From NCBI GenBank assembly GCA_038147755.1, contig JAYQTS010000017.1, positions 1-47,990 of the forward strand: a stretch of 47,990 bases of DNA. The letters run 5' to 3'. Below, in pieces: positions 17,999 through 28,065 of this stretch (position 1 is the first letter of the stretch; each line of letters begins with the position of its first letter). A model generated the notes under the pieces. The model saw only the letters and a list, made by a program, of their open reading frames with translations, was not told the origin of the DNA and searched no databases. Source of the DNA: UBA5951 sp012269555. Lineage in GTDB: Bacteria > Pseudomonadota > Alphaproteobacteria > Puniceispirillales > Puniceispirillaceae. The translations under genes were made by a program, and so were the position numbers.

Positions 17999-18535
17999 TC
18001 ATGAAATTTCTGACAAGATATGTAATGGTCCGTTGGATAATGTTTCTAATTTGGAATATCCTAAATTAATATATTGTAGCCTTTGTCTTTCGATAGGACC
18101 AGGCCAAATTAAATTATTAGGAATGGGTTTAAATCCGAACTTAGGATAATAATCTGGTTCTCCAGAAACAATACAAAAATGCCAATTTCTTTTCTGTATT
18201 TTTTTTAATGATTCTTCAATAAGCAATCGACCTACACCAAGACCCCTTAAATGCTCCTTAACTGCAAGTGGACCAAGAAGAAGAGATGGATAGTCTGCAA
18301 TTCTAATAGGCCAAAATTGTAAACTCCCAACTATTCTCCCATTCTGACCATAATTATCAAAAGATTCTATGTTCATATCTTCTACGATCAATCCCAGTCT
18401 AATGATTGGTTTTGCTTTTCTTAAATTCCAAACAGACCGTTTATGGTGCGTAGGGCCAAAAGCCTCCTCTGTTAATCGTTTTACCGCGGATTTATCTCGG
18501 TGAAGATAACCTCGTATAACGAACCTCTCCGGCAT
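17999..18535 (-). CDS. GNAT-family N-acetyltransferase
   Basis: 178 residues from the ATG at 18535 (a TTG directly upstream is also in frame). Acetyl-CoA-binding motif A is LGPLAVKEHLRGLGVGRLLI, with the R/Q-x-x-G-x-G/A loop; the later SGEPDYYPKFGFKPI stretch resembles YhbS-like members. The N-terminal RGYLHRDKSAVKRLTEEAF is the usual alpha-1/alpha-2 region. The acceptor is not known. It begins 13 bases after the gltB stop, so it is probably expressed with the glutamate synthase genes, though a functional link is not evident. Frame intact. Confidence 0.88.
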   Translation of the reverse strand: MPERFVIRGYLHRDKSAVKRLTEEAFGPTHHKRSVWNLRKAKPIIRLGLIVEDMNIESFDNYGQNGRIVGSLQFWPIRIADYPSLLLGPLAVKEHLRGLGVGRLLIEESLKKIQKRNWHFCIVSGEPDYYPKFGFKPIPNNLIWPGPIERQRLQYINLGYSKLETLSNGPLHILSEIS

Positions 18536-18547
18536 CAATAGACGCTC

Positions 18548-21500
18548 TTAAGCAATTTTACCTACTATATTTTCACTGTCCAATGGGGGCTCCAACGTTT
18601 TAAGTATCTCAGTTGGGACCACATGCCAAAAATTTTCTATTTCTAAAAGCCAATCATTTACAAGACGCTTAGCTATTGCAGAATTAGTTTCTCGCACATG
18701 TAGTTTTAATATTTCTAACAAGCTATTACTCCAAAATCCTGCTTGTAGACGAGAAATATGCAAGGTTTCAATATTAAAATCCTTAAGGCTATCACCTTCT
18801 GGATCATACAAAACGCCATGCCCCCGTCATACCAGCACCAAAATTTGAACCAATAGGTCCAAGAATCACCGCGCTTCCTCCAGTCATGTATTCACAACCG
18901 TTAGAACCACAACCCTCGACAACACCGGTAGCACCTGAGTTTCGGACACAAAACGCTCTCCAGCCTGACCTGCTGCGAATAGCATACCACTCGTTGCTCC
19001 ATACAAAACTGTATTACCAATTATGGTATTTTCTGATGCTGTAAAGTAGAGTCCGCTGAAGGACGAACTGTTATCATTCCGCCTGATAGTCCTTTACCGA
19101 CGTAATCATTCGCATCTCCAATAATATCGAGGCGAAGTCCTTGCGTTGCAAATGCGCCCAAAGACTGTCCTGCAGAGCCACGTAGACGAGCAGATATTTG
19201 ACCATGCTTCATGCCTGCAAGGCCAAACTTACGAACAATATGCGATGAAAGTCTTGTACCAATAGCTCTTTGAGTATTTTCAATATTATAAGATAGTTGC
19301 ATTTTTCCGCCGGTTGCAAGTGCTTTTCCGTATCTTTTACCATCTGTGCATCAAGTGTGTCAGGAACTTCCATTCTTCCTGCATCACGGTTACCTCCACG
19401 TTGCTTTGCTTGAACATCGGCCTGTACAAGAATAGGGTTTAGATCCAAGTCATCCAAGGCAGAATCCCCACGTGAGACTTGTGCAAGTAATTCTGTTCGA
19501 CCTATTAACTCTGAAATATTCTTATACCCAAGGGAGGCAACGATCTCTCTTACCTCCTCAGCGATATGTGTAAACAATTGAACAACTTTTTCAGGCGTGC
19601 CCTCAAATTTTGCTCGTAAGTCTTCTCTTTGTGTACACACACCTACAGGACAGGTGTTTGCATGACACTGACGAACCATTACACATCCCATTGCAAGCAG
19701 TGAAGAAGTTCCAATACCATATTCATCTGCACCAAGAATTGCTGCCATGACCACGTCTCGGCCTGTTTTTAAACCACCATCAGTTCTTAACACAACGGTT
19801 TCTCTTAGCCCATTCATAGTTAGCACCTGATGTACCTCTGTAAGTCCCATTTCCCATGGCATACCGGCGTATTTTATTGAAGTTTGTGGACTTGCACCAG
19901 TTCCACCACCATGTCCTGAAATCAAGATTGTATCTGCTTTTGCTTTAGCTACTCCTGCTGCAATTGTTCCAATACCAGTAGACGCGACTAACTTAACACA
20001 TACCTTTGCTTCAGGATTTATTTGTTTTAAATCATAAATCAGCTGGGCTAGGTCCTCTATGGAATATATATCATGGTGAGGTGGTGGTGAAATTAGAGTT
20101 ACTCCAGGAGTAGAGTGACGCAATCTGGCTATAAGACTATCGACCTTTATTCCTGGAAGCTGTCCGCCTTCTCCAGGCTTAGCACCTTGCGCTATTTTAA
20201 TCTCTATCTCTTTACAATTGTTCAGATATTCTGCTGTAACCCCAAATCTACCGGACGCAACCTGCTTAATCGCGCTAGATGGGTCATCCCCATTTTCGCG
20301 CAAAAGATATCTATCAGGATCTTCTCCCCCCTCCCCTGAATCAGATTTTGCACCAATCCGGTTCATTGCAATAGAAAGGGTTTCGTGCGCCTCTGGGCTC
20401 AATGCGCCTAGGCTTATACCCGGAGATACTAGACGCCTTCTTATATCGGTTATACTCTCAACTTTCTCTACAGAGATCGGTTGTTTTTTTGGAGTAAAAT
20501 CTAATAAATCTCGTAAATTTATTGGTCCCTGCCGACTGACCATAGACACATATTTTTTCCAACTATCGTATGAACCGGTATTACAGGCGTGTTGCATAGC
20601 ATGAATCACCTGGCCATCGAATGCATGAGCTTCACCAGACTTGCGATATTTGAACTGTCCTCCGACTGGTAGATAGGTAACTTCGTTCGAGAAAGCACGC
20701 TGGTGCATCTCTAAAACTCGGGTTTGAATTCCATTTAATCCAAGACCAGATATTCTGGACGACATTGAAGGAAAATAATCTACAACAAGGGACCGTGAGA
20801 GCCCAAGTGCCTCAAAATTATATCCACCTCTGTACGATGATAAAACAGATATCCCCATTTTGGACATGATTTTCAGCAATCCAGTTTCAATTGCTGTTTT
20901 GTAGTTATTTACTGCATCAACTAAAGCGAGTTTTTCAATAAGTCCCTTTTCTTTTCGTTCTTCTATAGCCCATTCTGCTCCATATGGATTCACTGTAGTA
21001 GCCCCAACCCCAATTAATACGGCAAAATGGTGTACATCTAAACATTCACCTGTCGCTACATTCACAGAAGCAAAAGTGCGCAATTGTTGACGTACTAGAT
21101 GTGAATGCACTGCACCAACAGCTAATATCATAGGAATAGGTGCTTTAGATTCAGAAATTCGACTGTCAGAAAGCATTACATGCTCCATCCACCACGAACA
21201 GCGTTTTCAGCTAACTTTTGAATTTCTTCCAAGCATTCTTAAGACTGTTCTCACCCCCATCTATATCAAAATGACAATCAATAATGATAGCCTTTGATTC
21301 AAGATGTTCAATAAGATATGTCCATTCTGAATTTGTTAGAACGGGGAATTAAGAAGCAAGTGGTCACATTGCTCTGCAGATTGATCTAATATGTTACCAA
21401 GATTGCCAAGACGAGTTCGCAATGTCATAACATGTCTCTCACGTAATGAGTCTATTGGGGGATTGGTTACCTGTGAGAAATTCTGCCTAAAAATGATGCA

Positions 21501-23064
21501 ATCCACGATAGTGAGATGATAACACAGCAAGGGGTATCATCACCCATGGAACCAACAGCTTCTTTACCAGTTTCAATCATTGGCTGAAGAATTAGCTCCA
21601 TATCCTCTAAACTCCAACCAGCGAGCAACTGTCTGCGTCTAATAATGTCGGATGAAGGACGCTGTGGAGCCATCTCCTGCTTCTTAGCTAAAATCTCATC
21701 TAATTGTTGTGATTTTCCAACCCAACTATTCCAATCTGCACGCTTTGATAATTCAGCTTTAAGTTCTTTATCCTTAATTAGTTTACCTTCTGCTAAATTT
21801 ACTCCTATCATTTCTCCGGGGCCAAGTCTTCCCAACTCCTGGATATCAGAAGGCGGAATAGAGACCATTCCGGTTTCTGAGCCGGCTAGGAGAAGTCCAC
21901 CTTTTGTGATTGTGTATCTTAATGGACGTAAACCGTTTCTATCCATACCTCCAATAACCCAATTTCCCGAGAATGCTGCAATTGCTGCAGGTCCGTCCCA
22001 TAGCTCCATCACTGCATTACAATAACCATATAAACCGGCTAATTCTGATGAAATATCTGGAGTAACTGCCTGCGGAATCATCATCGTTTTTACCATGGGA
22101 AGGTCACGCCCAGACTGCAAAAGAAGCTCAAACACGGAATCTAAAGCAGCAGAATCTGAACTTCCCTTTGCTATCACGGGTTTTAAGTCTTCTATGTCAT
22201 TTTCAAATAATTCGCTTTCCATACGGTCTTCATGGCAAGACATCCAATTCATGTTTCCTCTAACAGTATTAATCTCACCGTTGTGTGCAAGAACTCTGAA
22301 CGGTTGAGCTAGCCTCCATGTTGGAAATGTATTGGTGGAATAACGTTGATGATAAACCGCAAAATCAGAAATAAATAGCTTATCGTCTAAGTCTGGATAA
22401 AATTCTGTAACTTGTTCAGCAAGAAACATACCTTTATAAATGATCGACCTAGAGGATAGTGAGCAAATATAAAAATCGTTTATTAATTCAGCAAGAACAG
22501 CTTTTTCTATTCTTCTCCGTATCAAAAAGCTCGCGCTCAGCTTCCTGCTCTGAGATTGAAGAAGGCATGGAAAACATAATTTGTTCTATTTCAGGGCGTG
22601 TAGCGTTGGCTTTTCTCCAAGCGCCTTAATGTCCACAGGTACCTGGCGCCAACCATATATGTTATATTCCATCTTGAGAATTTCACGCTCAACTATACAA
22701 CGACAGGTTTCTTGTGCTCCCAAGTCTAGCCTTGGAAGAAATACCATCAACGGCAAGCCTTTCACCATTATCTTTATGTCCTGTTCTCGCAACGTGCTCC
22801 ATGAAAATTCTCGGGTATTGCGATATGTATCCCAGCTCCATCTCCTGTCATTCCATCAGCATCGACAGCTCCTCTATGCCAAATTGCCCGAAGTGCGTTA
22901 ATAGCTGCTTCTACTACTGCACGTGAGGGTATACCATTAATGGCTGCAACTAACCCTACGCCGCAATTATCATGTTCCCACGAAGGGTCATAGATACCAG
23001 CATCACGAAGTATTTCTTCATTGATCATTCTTTTACGGATATATTTACTTGCATCAAAACTCAT
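18548..23064 (-). CDS. gltB: Glutamate synthase (GOGAT) large subunit, frame broken at ten or more points
   Basis: Transfers the amide of glutamine to 2-oxoglutarate with GltD. All expected regions are present: the glutamine amidotransferase domain with catalytic Cys in HDNCGVGLVAA, the central and FMN domains (PGEGGQLPG, HGGGTGASP), the Fe-S cluster cysteines (MVRQCHANTCPVGVC) and the C-terminal beta helix (GMKHGQISARLRGSAG, GGMITVRPSAD). The frame breaks at about 22790, 22750, 22612, 22525, 21532, 21490, 21345, 21233, 21187, 19304, 19035, 18950 and 18820, mostly in short runs; two of these partly cancel. Repaired sequence shows no loss of conserved residues and total length fits about 1,505 residues. 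The long piece 19209-21188 is uninterrupted. It lies 34 bases after gltD. Either local consensus quality is poor or the gene is very recently broken. Confidence 0.9.
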
Positions 23065-23098
23065 CTGATTAACTTTCTAAAAATCGATATATGAGACC

Positions 23099-24538
23099 TT
23101 ATTCAGCTGCCACAATTTTTTTCTGACTAGTGTTTGTAATAAATTTATCAATTTGCTCGGCTGCATCCCTTCCATCTCTCACTCCCCAGACCACAAGAGA
23201 CGCTCCTCGAACAATGTCACCAGCGGCAAACACACCTTTGATAGATGTTTGCATCGTTTTCCAATTAATTGATAAAGTTCCCCATTTTGAAACCTCAAGA
23301 GCTGGCTGATCAAACATACTAGGTAAATTTTCTGGGTCAAAGCCAAGTGCTTTAATAACTATATCTGCTGAAATATCAAATTCAGAGCCGGGAACCAAAT
23401 TTGGTACTTGTCTTCCTGTTGAGTCAGGCTGACCTAAATGGATACGCTGAGCCCTAACAGAAGACACCTTACTTTCTCCTAAAAATTGGGTGGGAGCAGA
23501 AAGCCATTGAAAGTTCACACCTTCTTCCTCTGCGTTCTGAACTTCACGCTGAGAACCAGGCATATTGGCTCTGTCACGTCTGTAGAGACACGTAACAGAT
23601 TTTGCATTTTGGCGGATAGCTGTTCGGACACAGTCCATAGCTGTATCACCACCTCCAACAACCACAACGTTTTTATTGGAAGCATTTAAAGTGCCCTCAT
23701 TAAAAGATGGAACATTGTCACCCAATGATTTGCGATTTGAAGCAATAAGATAATCTAATGCAGGCACAACACCCTTTAATTCGCTGCCAACTAAATCAAT
23801 GTCCCGTGCTTTGTATACGCCTGTAGCAATTAACACCGCGTCATGTTTTTCTTGCAAATCTGTAAATGAAACATCGCGTCCAATTTCGCATTCAAGCTGG
23901 AAAGAAACACCTCCTTGCTCGAGTAATTCATGTCTCCTAGTTACTATTTCTTTTTCGAGTTTAAAACCTGGAATACCATATATAAGAAGCCCCCCTACCC
24001 TATCATAACGGTCATAAACAATTACCTGATAGCCTTTTCTGCGCAACAGATCAGCAGCAGCCAGTCCAGCGGGACCTGAACCTATAATTCCAACTGAATA
24101 TTCCTTTTCAATTTTCGGCACAATGGGTTTTACCCAGCCGTTATCAAACGCGGTTTCGGTAATATGTTTTTCAACTGCTCCTATTGTTACTGACTCAAAC
24201 CCTTTTTCAATAACACAATTACCCTCGCACAACCTGTCTTTGGGGCTAATTATGCAACAAATTTCTGGAAAAGTGTTTGTAACCGAAGATACTTCGTATG
24301 CCTCTTGCATCCTTCCTTCTGCGGTAAGCATCAACCAGTCAGGAATATTATTATGTAGTGGGCAATTTACCTGACAAAAGGGAACTCCGCATTGAGAGCA
24401 TCTACCTGCTTGCTCCTCAACTTTATTTTTACTAAATTCAGCATAGATTTCATCAAAATCAAACTTACGTTTTTCTGCTTTTCTCTTTTGTGGCATTGCC
24501 TTTTTTGTATTGATAAATTTAAGCATTTTAGACGACAT
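23099..24538 (-). CDS. gltD: Glutamate synthase small subunit
   Basis: 479 residues. Oxidises NADPH and feeds electrons to GltB. N-terminal Fe-S region with CSQCGVPFCQVNCPLHN and the CEGNCVIEKGF cysteines; FAD-binding GIIGSGPAGLAAADLLRRKG; NADPH-binding VVVVGGGDTAMDCVRTAIRQ; C-terminal ALGFDPEN and GVFAAGDIVRGASLVVW. The ATG at 24538 has AGGGAGA six bases upstream. First gene of the run gltD-gltB-GNAT-GST. Unlike gltB its frame is fully intact. Confidence 0.97.
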   Translation of the reverse strand: MSSKMLKFINTKKAMPQKRKAEKRKFDFDEIYAEFSKNKVEEQAGRCSQCGVPFCQVNCPLHNNIPDWLMLTAEGRMQEAYEVSSVTNTFPEICCIISPKDRLCEGNCVIEKGFESVTIGAVEKHITETAFDNGWVKPIVPKIEKEYSVGIIGSGPAGLAAADLLRRKGYQVIVYDRYDRVGGLLIYGIPGFKLEKEIVTRRHELLEQGGVSFQLECEIGRDVSFTDLQEKHDAVLIATGVYKARDIDLVGSELKGVVPALDYLIASNRKSLGDNVPSFNEGTLNASNKNVVVVGGGDTAMDCVRTAIRQNAKSVTCLYRRDRANMPGSQREVQNAEEEGVNFQWLSAPTQFLGESKVSSVRAQRIHLGQPDSTGRQVPNLVPGSEFDISADIVIKALGFDPENLPSMFDQPALEVSKWGTLSINWKTMQTSIKGVFAAGDIVRGASLVVWGVRDGRDAAEQIDKFITNTSQKKIVAAE

Positions 24539-24861
24539 AGACGTCTCCCTAAACGTAAAAGCAATTTCATTGGTCTTTATTTTTGGATGAGAATTCCTAT
24601 TAGTTCTTCAAATAATCCAAATTAAAAACAGTACTTTTTCATAAACAAGTTACGTTTTAGTTTTACAAAATTGTTTAAACACCTAATTGGTCAACAAAGC
24701 TACCATATTTTTTTTGTAGTTTCAAGTTTTAAACGAATCTTAGAGATCTCTTCTCCAAATAATGAATTATTTAGTCTCATTTCGGAACAAATTTTTTGAT
24801 TTAGGAAAACCTATTTTACTCATTCACTTCTTTTATTTACATTTACTGTGAAAATACTAAT
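24539..24861. other. Divergent gltD / uppP intergenic region
   Basis: 323 bases between the starts of gltD and uppP. Apart from the gltD Shine-Dalgarno at its left edge I see no gene, RNA or convincing promoter pair; it is AT-rich with several T runs. Nitrogen-control sites, if present, could not be recognised by eye. Confidence 0.4.
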
Positions 24862-24903
24862 ATGGAAACTTGTGTTGGATATGTAGACAAGGCTTTGCAT
24901 CAA

Positions 24904-25740
24904 ATGGCGTTCTCTTTGTCTGATTTTTTTTACTATTTTCTTGTAGCCGTTGTACAGGGCATCACAGAATTTCTACCTGTATCATCTTCTGGTCACCTCG
25001 TTTTACTACCAGAAATTTTGGGAAATGCAGATCAGGGCTTATCTATAGATGTTGCAGCACATATTGGAACTTTGCTAGCCGTTGTTATTTATGTTCGTTC
25101 TGAAATCTTTAAAATATACCTTGCCCTTCGAAATCTCGTACTTGGAAAACTTTACTCACACTCAAATACCATTGTTGACAGACAATCTATCCTAATTTTC
25201 AATTTGATAATAATTGCCACCATACCTGTTATCATTGCCGGTTTCTTAGTTTCTCTTTACAAAATAGAGTTTCTAAGACTTGTTCAAACCGTAGCGATTG
25301 CAAATCTCATATTTGCCTTGTTTCTTTGGCATTCAGATAAAACCCCTCAAAACAAGCAGAATTTGGGCCAAATGGGATTGAAAGAAGCTTTTTTTATAGG
25401 GCTCGCACAAATGCTTGCAATAATCCCAGGGACATCGAGAAGTGGGGTTACCATAACGATGGCAAGGTATCTCGGGTTTGGAAGAATAGTTGCCGCTCGA
25501 TTTTCTTTATTATTATCAATTCCAGTTATTATTGCTGCTGGGTTTTTGCAAACTCTAGAACTTTTAAAGAGCGAGAATGTATTTTTAATAAATACAGCGC
25601 TGATTGTTATAATTGCCTCATTTTCTGTAGCTTTGGCCGTAATTCATGCCATGATGAGTTGGCTTAGAAAGAGGGATTTCAGCTGGTTTGTTTATTATAG
25701 GCTTGCGCTGGGGTTCATAATTCTTTTTGTAATCTATTGA
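24904..25740 (+). CDS. uppP: Undecaprenyl-diphosphate phosphatase
   Basis: Integral membrane enzyme that recycles undecaprenyl diphosphate for cell-wall and LPS synthesis. The first signature is VVQGITEFLPVSSSGHLVLL (catalytic Glu and Ser side); the second is IIPGTSRSGVTITMARYLGF. About seven hydrophobic helices run through the protein to the C-terminal ALGFIILFVIY. I favour the ATG at 24904 (278 residues, about ten residues before the first signature as in relatives); an in-frame ATG at 24862 would add 14 residues. Neither has a strong ribosome site. Its stop overlaps that of the convergent NDUFA9-like gene by seven bases. Frame intact. Confidence 0.95.
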   Translation: MAFSLSDFFYYFLVAVVQGITEFLPVSSSGHLVLLPEILGNADQGLSIDVAAHIGTLLAVVIYVRSEIFKIYLALRNLVLGKLYSHSNTIVDRQSILIFNLIIIATIPVIIAGFLVSLYKIEFLRLVQTVAIANLIFALFLWHSDKTPQNKQNLGQMGLKEAFFIGLAQMLAIIPGTSRSGVTITMARYLGFGRIVAARFSLLLSIPVIIAAGFLQTLELLKSENVFLINTALIVIIASFSVALAVIHAMMSWLRKRDFSWFVYYRLALGFIILFVIY

Positions 25741-26678
25741 TTTGAAGCAAAAATTCCACCTTGACGGTAGCAAGAAAGATAATATGGAACGTGAGCTTCG
25801 ATTGGCTGCGGGGTGATCCCAAATGAAGATATATTGGGCATGTTTTCACTAACAACATTGTCTCTTTCTAACATTCTCAATTGGTCCAATGTTATTGGCG
25901 GGTTTGGTAAAATAGAGAACAAAGCTGCAGGGATTTGCATTGCAAAATTCGAGATTGGTATCAAAGCTCTTTTCTTGCCAATAGATCCAAGCGTATAGCT
26001 CAGCAACTCTTTAAAACTATACATTGATGGCCCCCAGCTCATATATCTGACCGTCAGTTTGGCTGTGACACAAGCAAAAAGGACAGAATCAGCAACATCT
26101 CCAACAAAAATCGGTTGGAACTTAGTTTTACCGCCTCCTATTAACGGTAAAGCTGGCGAAATCATCGCTATTTTTGCAAATCTATCAAAAACCATCCCCA
26201 GGACCAAAAACAATTGAGGGCGAAGGATAGTGCTACCGGGCGAAATAAGAAGCAAGTTTCTCTCACCCTCCGCTTTGGTTTTTTGGTATTGGCTTTTGGA
26301 TTCCAAATCAGCTCCAATTGCGGACACATGCACGATTTTTTTTACATCCAACTTTTTGGCTATTTGCCCTAATCTTTGCGGTAACTCTGCTTGTGAATTT
26401 ATAAAATTTTGCTTGCCTGAAGGATGAAAAATACCAATTAAATTAACTACATAATCAGCGAACCGTATAGAATTTATAATATCCTCATCGACTAAGGCAT
26501 CACCCGACATCACAGTAACCTGACCAACATCACCCGCTGTCTTAAGATTTTTCGAGCGAACAGCATTTCGAGTAAGTACGTTTATCTTAGCGCCAGAAAG
26601 TGCCAATTTTTTAACCAAAGCCCGACCAATAAACCCCGAACCTCCAATTATACTTACAGTTTTATTTCGCAGTTGCAT
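25734..26678 (-). CDS. NDUFA9-like NAD(P)-binding protein of complex I, with hidden compensating indels
   Basis: 314 residues, extended SDR fold. The Rossmann motif is SIIGGSGFIGRALVKKLALS; NLIGIFHP and the VHVSAIGAD and YQKTKAEGER stretches match the family in which Tyr-x3-Lys is kept. Such proteins are homologues of the NDUFA9 accessory subunit of complex I. The frame is open, but residues read as QLFLVLGMVF (about 26185-26218) make no sense against relatives; adding one T after CCT and two in the T run (plus-strand A run at 26187-26191) gives SIVFGPGDGFFDRF, the expected text. So three missing bases cancel and hide a wrong stretch. Neighbour of uppP, convergent. Confidence 0.85.
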   Translation of the reverse strand: MQLRNKTVSIIGGSGFIGRALVKKLALSGAKINVLTRNAVRSKNLKTAGDVGQVTVMSGDALVDEDIINSIRFADYVVNLIGIFHPSGKQNFINSQAELPQRLGQIAKKLDVKKIVHVSAIGADLESKSQYQKTKAEGERNLLLISPGSTILRPQLFLVLGMVFDRFAKIAMISPALPLIGGGKTKFQPIFVGDVADSVLFACVTAKLTVRYMSWGPSMYSFKELLSYTLGSIGKKRALIPISNFAMQIPAALFSILPNPPITLDQLRMLERDNVVSENMPNISSFGITPQPIEAHVPYYLSCYRQGGIFASNQ

Positions 26679-27299
26679 GGTTACCCCTATTTATACAATT
26701 TTTTTCAATGGAAGATTTATAGCTTATATAAAAGTCCAGTGGTTCACACAAGAAAATCAATGCCCAATTCATAAAATAGATAAAGTTTCATTTTAAGTTA
26801 TTATTCAAGTTGGATTGCTAACTAATATTTGCCCAGAATACAAAATTTTTCCGCTAATTTTTGGTATTACCAACATTTTCGTTCTGTTTTTTTTTCAATC
26901 TTTAAAATTCACACATGATTATGTTCTAAATAGTTATAAACAACAAAGTTAAGCCTGCCATTTTTCACACGCAAAACCGAAATAATTTTTTCTAATTACT
27001 CTCACGAAAAACCTATAAAAAATTGATTTTTTGATTACTTTCTAAGCGTAGATTTTAATCCTATTAAATTTTGAACTTATAAATTTATAAATGTTATTCT
27101 AAATTTTGTATTTGCTAAATTAAAATATTTGGATAGAAAAACTATATTTTTTAAGGATCATCTTTAATAATTCGCCTACTATTTATTCTCCATACCTCTA
27201 ACGTAAGGATTGAAATTTAGATATACTTTTAAATTTTTAATACAAATAAGAAAATTTTGATAAAAATCTTAATAAACCTAAAGCAATTTGAAAAACAAG
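26679..27299. other. AT-rich intergenic stretch without a recognisable gene
   Basis: About 620 bases between two divergent genes. It is very AT-rich with many T and A runs and stops in all frames. No tRNA-like fold, strong hairpin-plus-T terminator or repeat of other parts of the window was noticed. Promoters for both flanking genes must lie here but none stands out. Confidence 0.4.
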
Positions 27300-27760
27300 A
27301 TGATAAAAATTATAATTATTGTTATTTTAGGAACTCTTTTAACTGAAATCCCAAGCGCATTTGCTGAAAAAAATACATTTAAAACTTTAGTCATTCAAAA
27401 CGTTTGGATTAAAGATAACCCATTTAACCATGCGATGACTGCCGCTTACCTCACAATACATAACACAAGCAATTCAGATACTACATTGATAGCAGTTAGC
27501 AGTTCAATTGCTGAGAGAATTGAAATTCATCAAATGAGCATGGATAATGATATTATGAAAATGCGCCCATTAAAAGATGGTTTAATTATCCCAGCTAATG
27601 ATATTACATACCTTAAACCAGGTGATTTCCACCTCATGTTTTTGGTCTCAAGAAGCAAATGAATCCAATGGAAACTCACTTAATTAATCTTACATTTCAG
27701 AATCTAGGCACAGTTGCTGTTCATGCCTTGGTTAAGCCCTCTGAAAATGGCAAAGATTGA
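27300..27760 (+). CDS. PCuAC-family periplasmic copper chaperone, frameshifted near the 3' end
   Basis: Exported protein that carries Cu(I), in relatives for cytochrome oxidase assembly. The start is an ATG at 27300 (MIKIIIIVILG), giving a signal peptide cleaved after about PSAFA. The copper motif is visible: the His and Met residues of IEIHQMSMDNDIMKM, then the H-x-M of FHLM. After this one T is missing in the run at 27639-27643; with it restored the protein continues FGLKKQMNPMETHLINLTFQ to a TGA at 27758-27760, total about 153 residues. As written it would stop at 27662. No sco, cox or other copper gene is adjacent. No strong Shine-Dalgarno. Confidence 0.82.
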
Positions 27761-28065
27761 AACATGAAAAACATAATCACTAATTTTATAAAGATTTCGA
27801 CATTAAAAACAACTTCACCCTAAGAAATCAAGGAAATCATTTTATTAATTTTTATTGAAATTTTTGTTCATAAAAATAAATATGTTTACTTCAATATTCT
27901 CTGAACTACATTCATTTGAACTCAAAAGCTTAACAAAAATATCTTGATGATAGATTAATTTAAAAATGAAATTTAGAAATTTAAATAGGCGTGCCAGTAA
28001 CAGTTAATTTTTTAACAGACTTAAACAGAAAAATTAAAATTTTTAAAAATCGAACAGGGGGTAAC
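27761..28065. other. AT-rich gap between PCuAC and GAPDH genes
   Basis: About 305 bases, nearly free of G and C, with stops in all frames. Only the GGGGG run serving as the ribosome site of the GAPDH gene (at about 28057-28061) is recognisable. No terminator hairpin was seen after the PCuAC gene. Confidence 0.4.

Noticed and set aside
20218..22025. Plus-strand open frames of 126-128 residues within gltB
   Set aside because: Antisense shadows of gltB; no motifs, composition mirrors the minus-strand codons.
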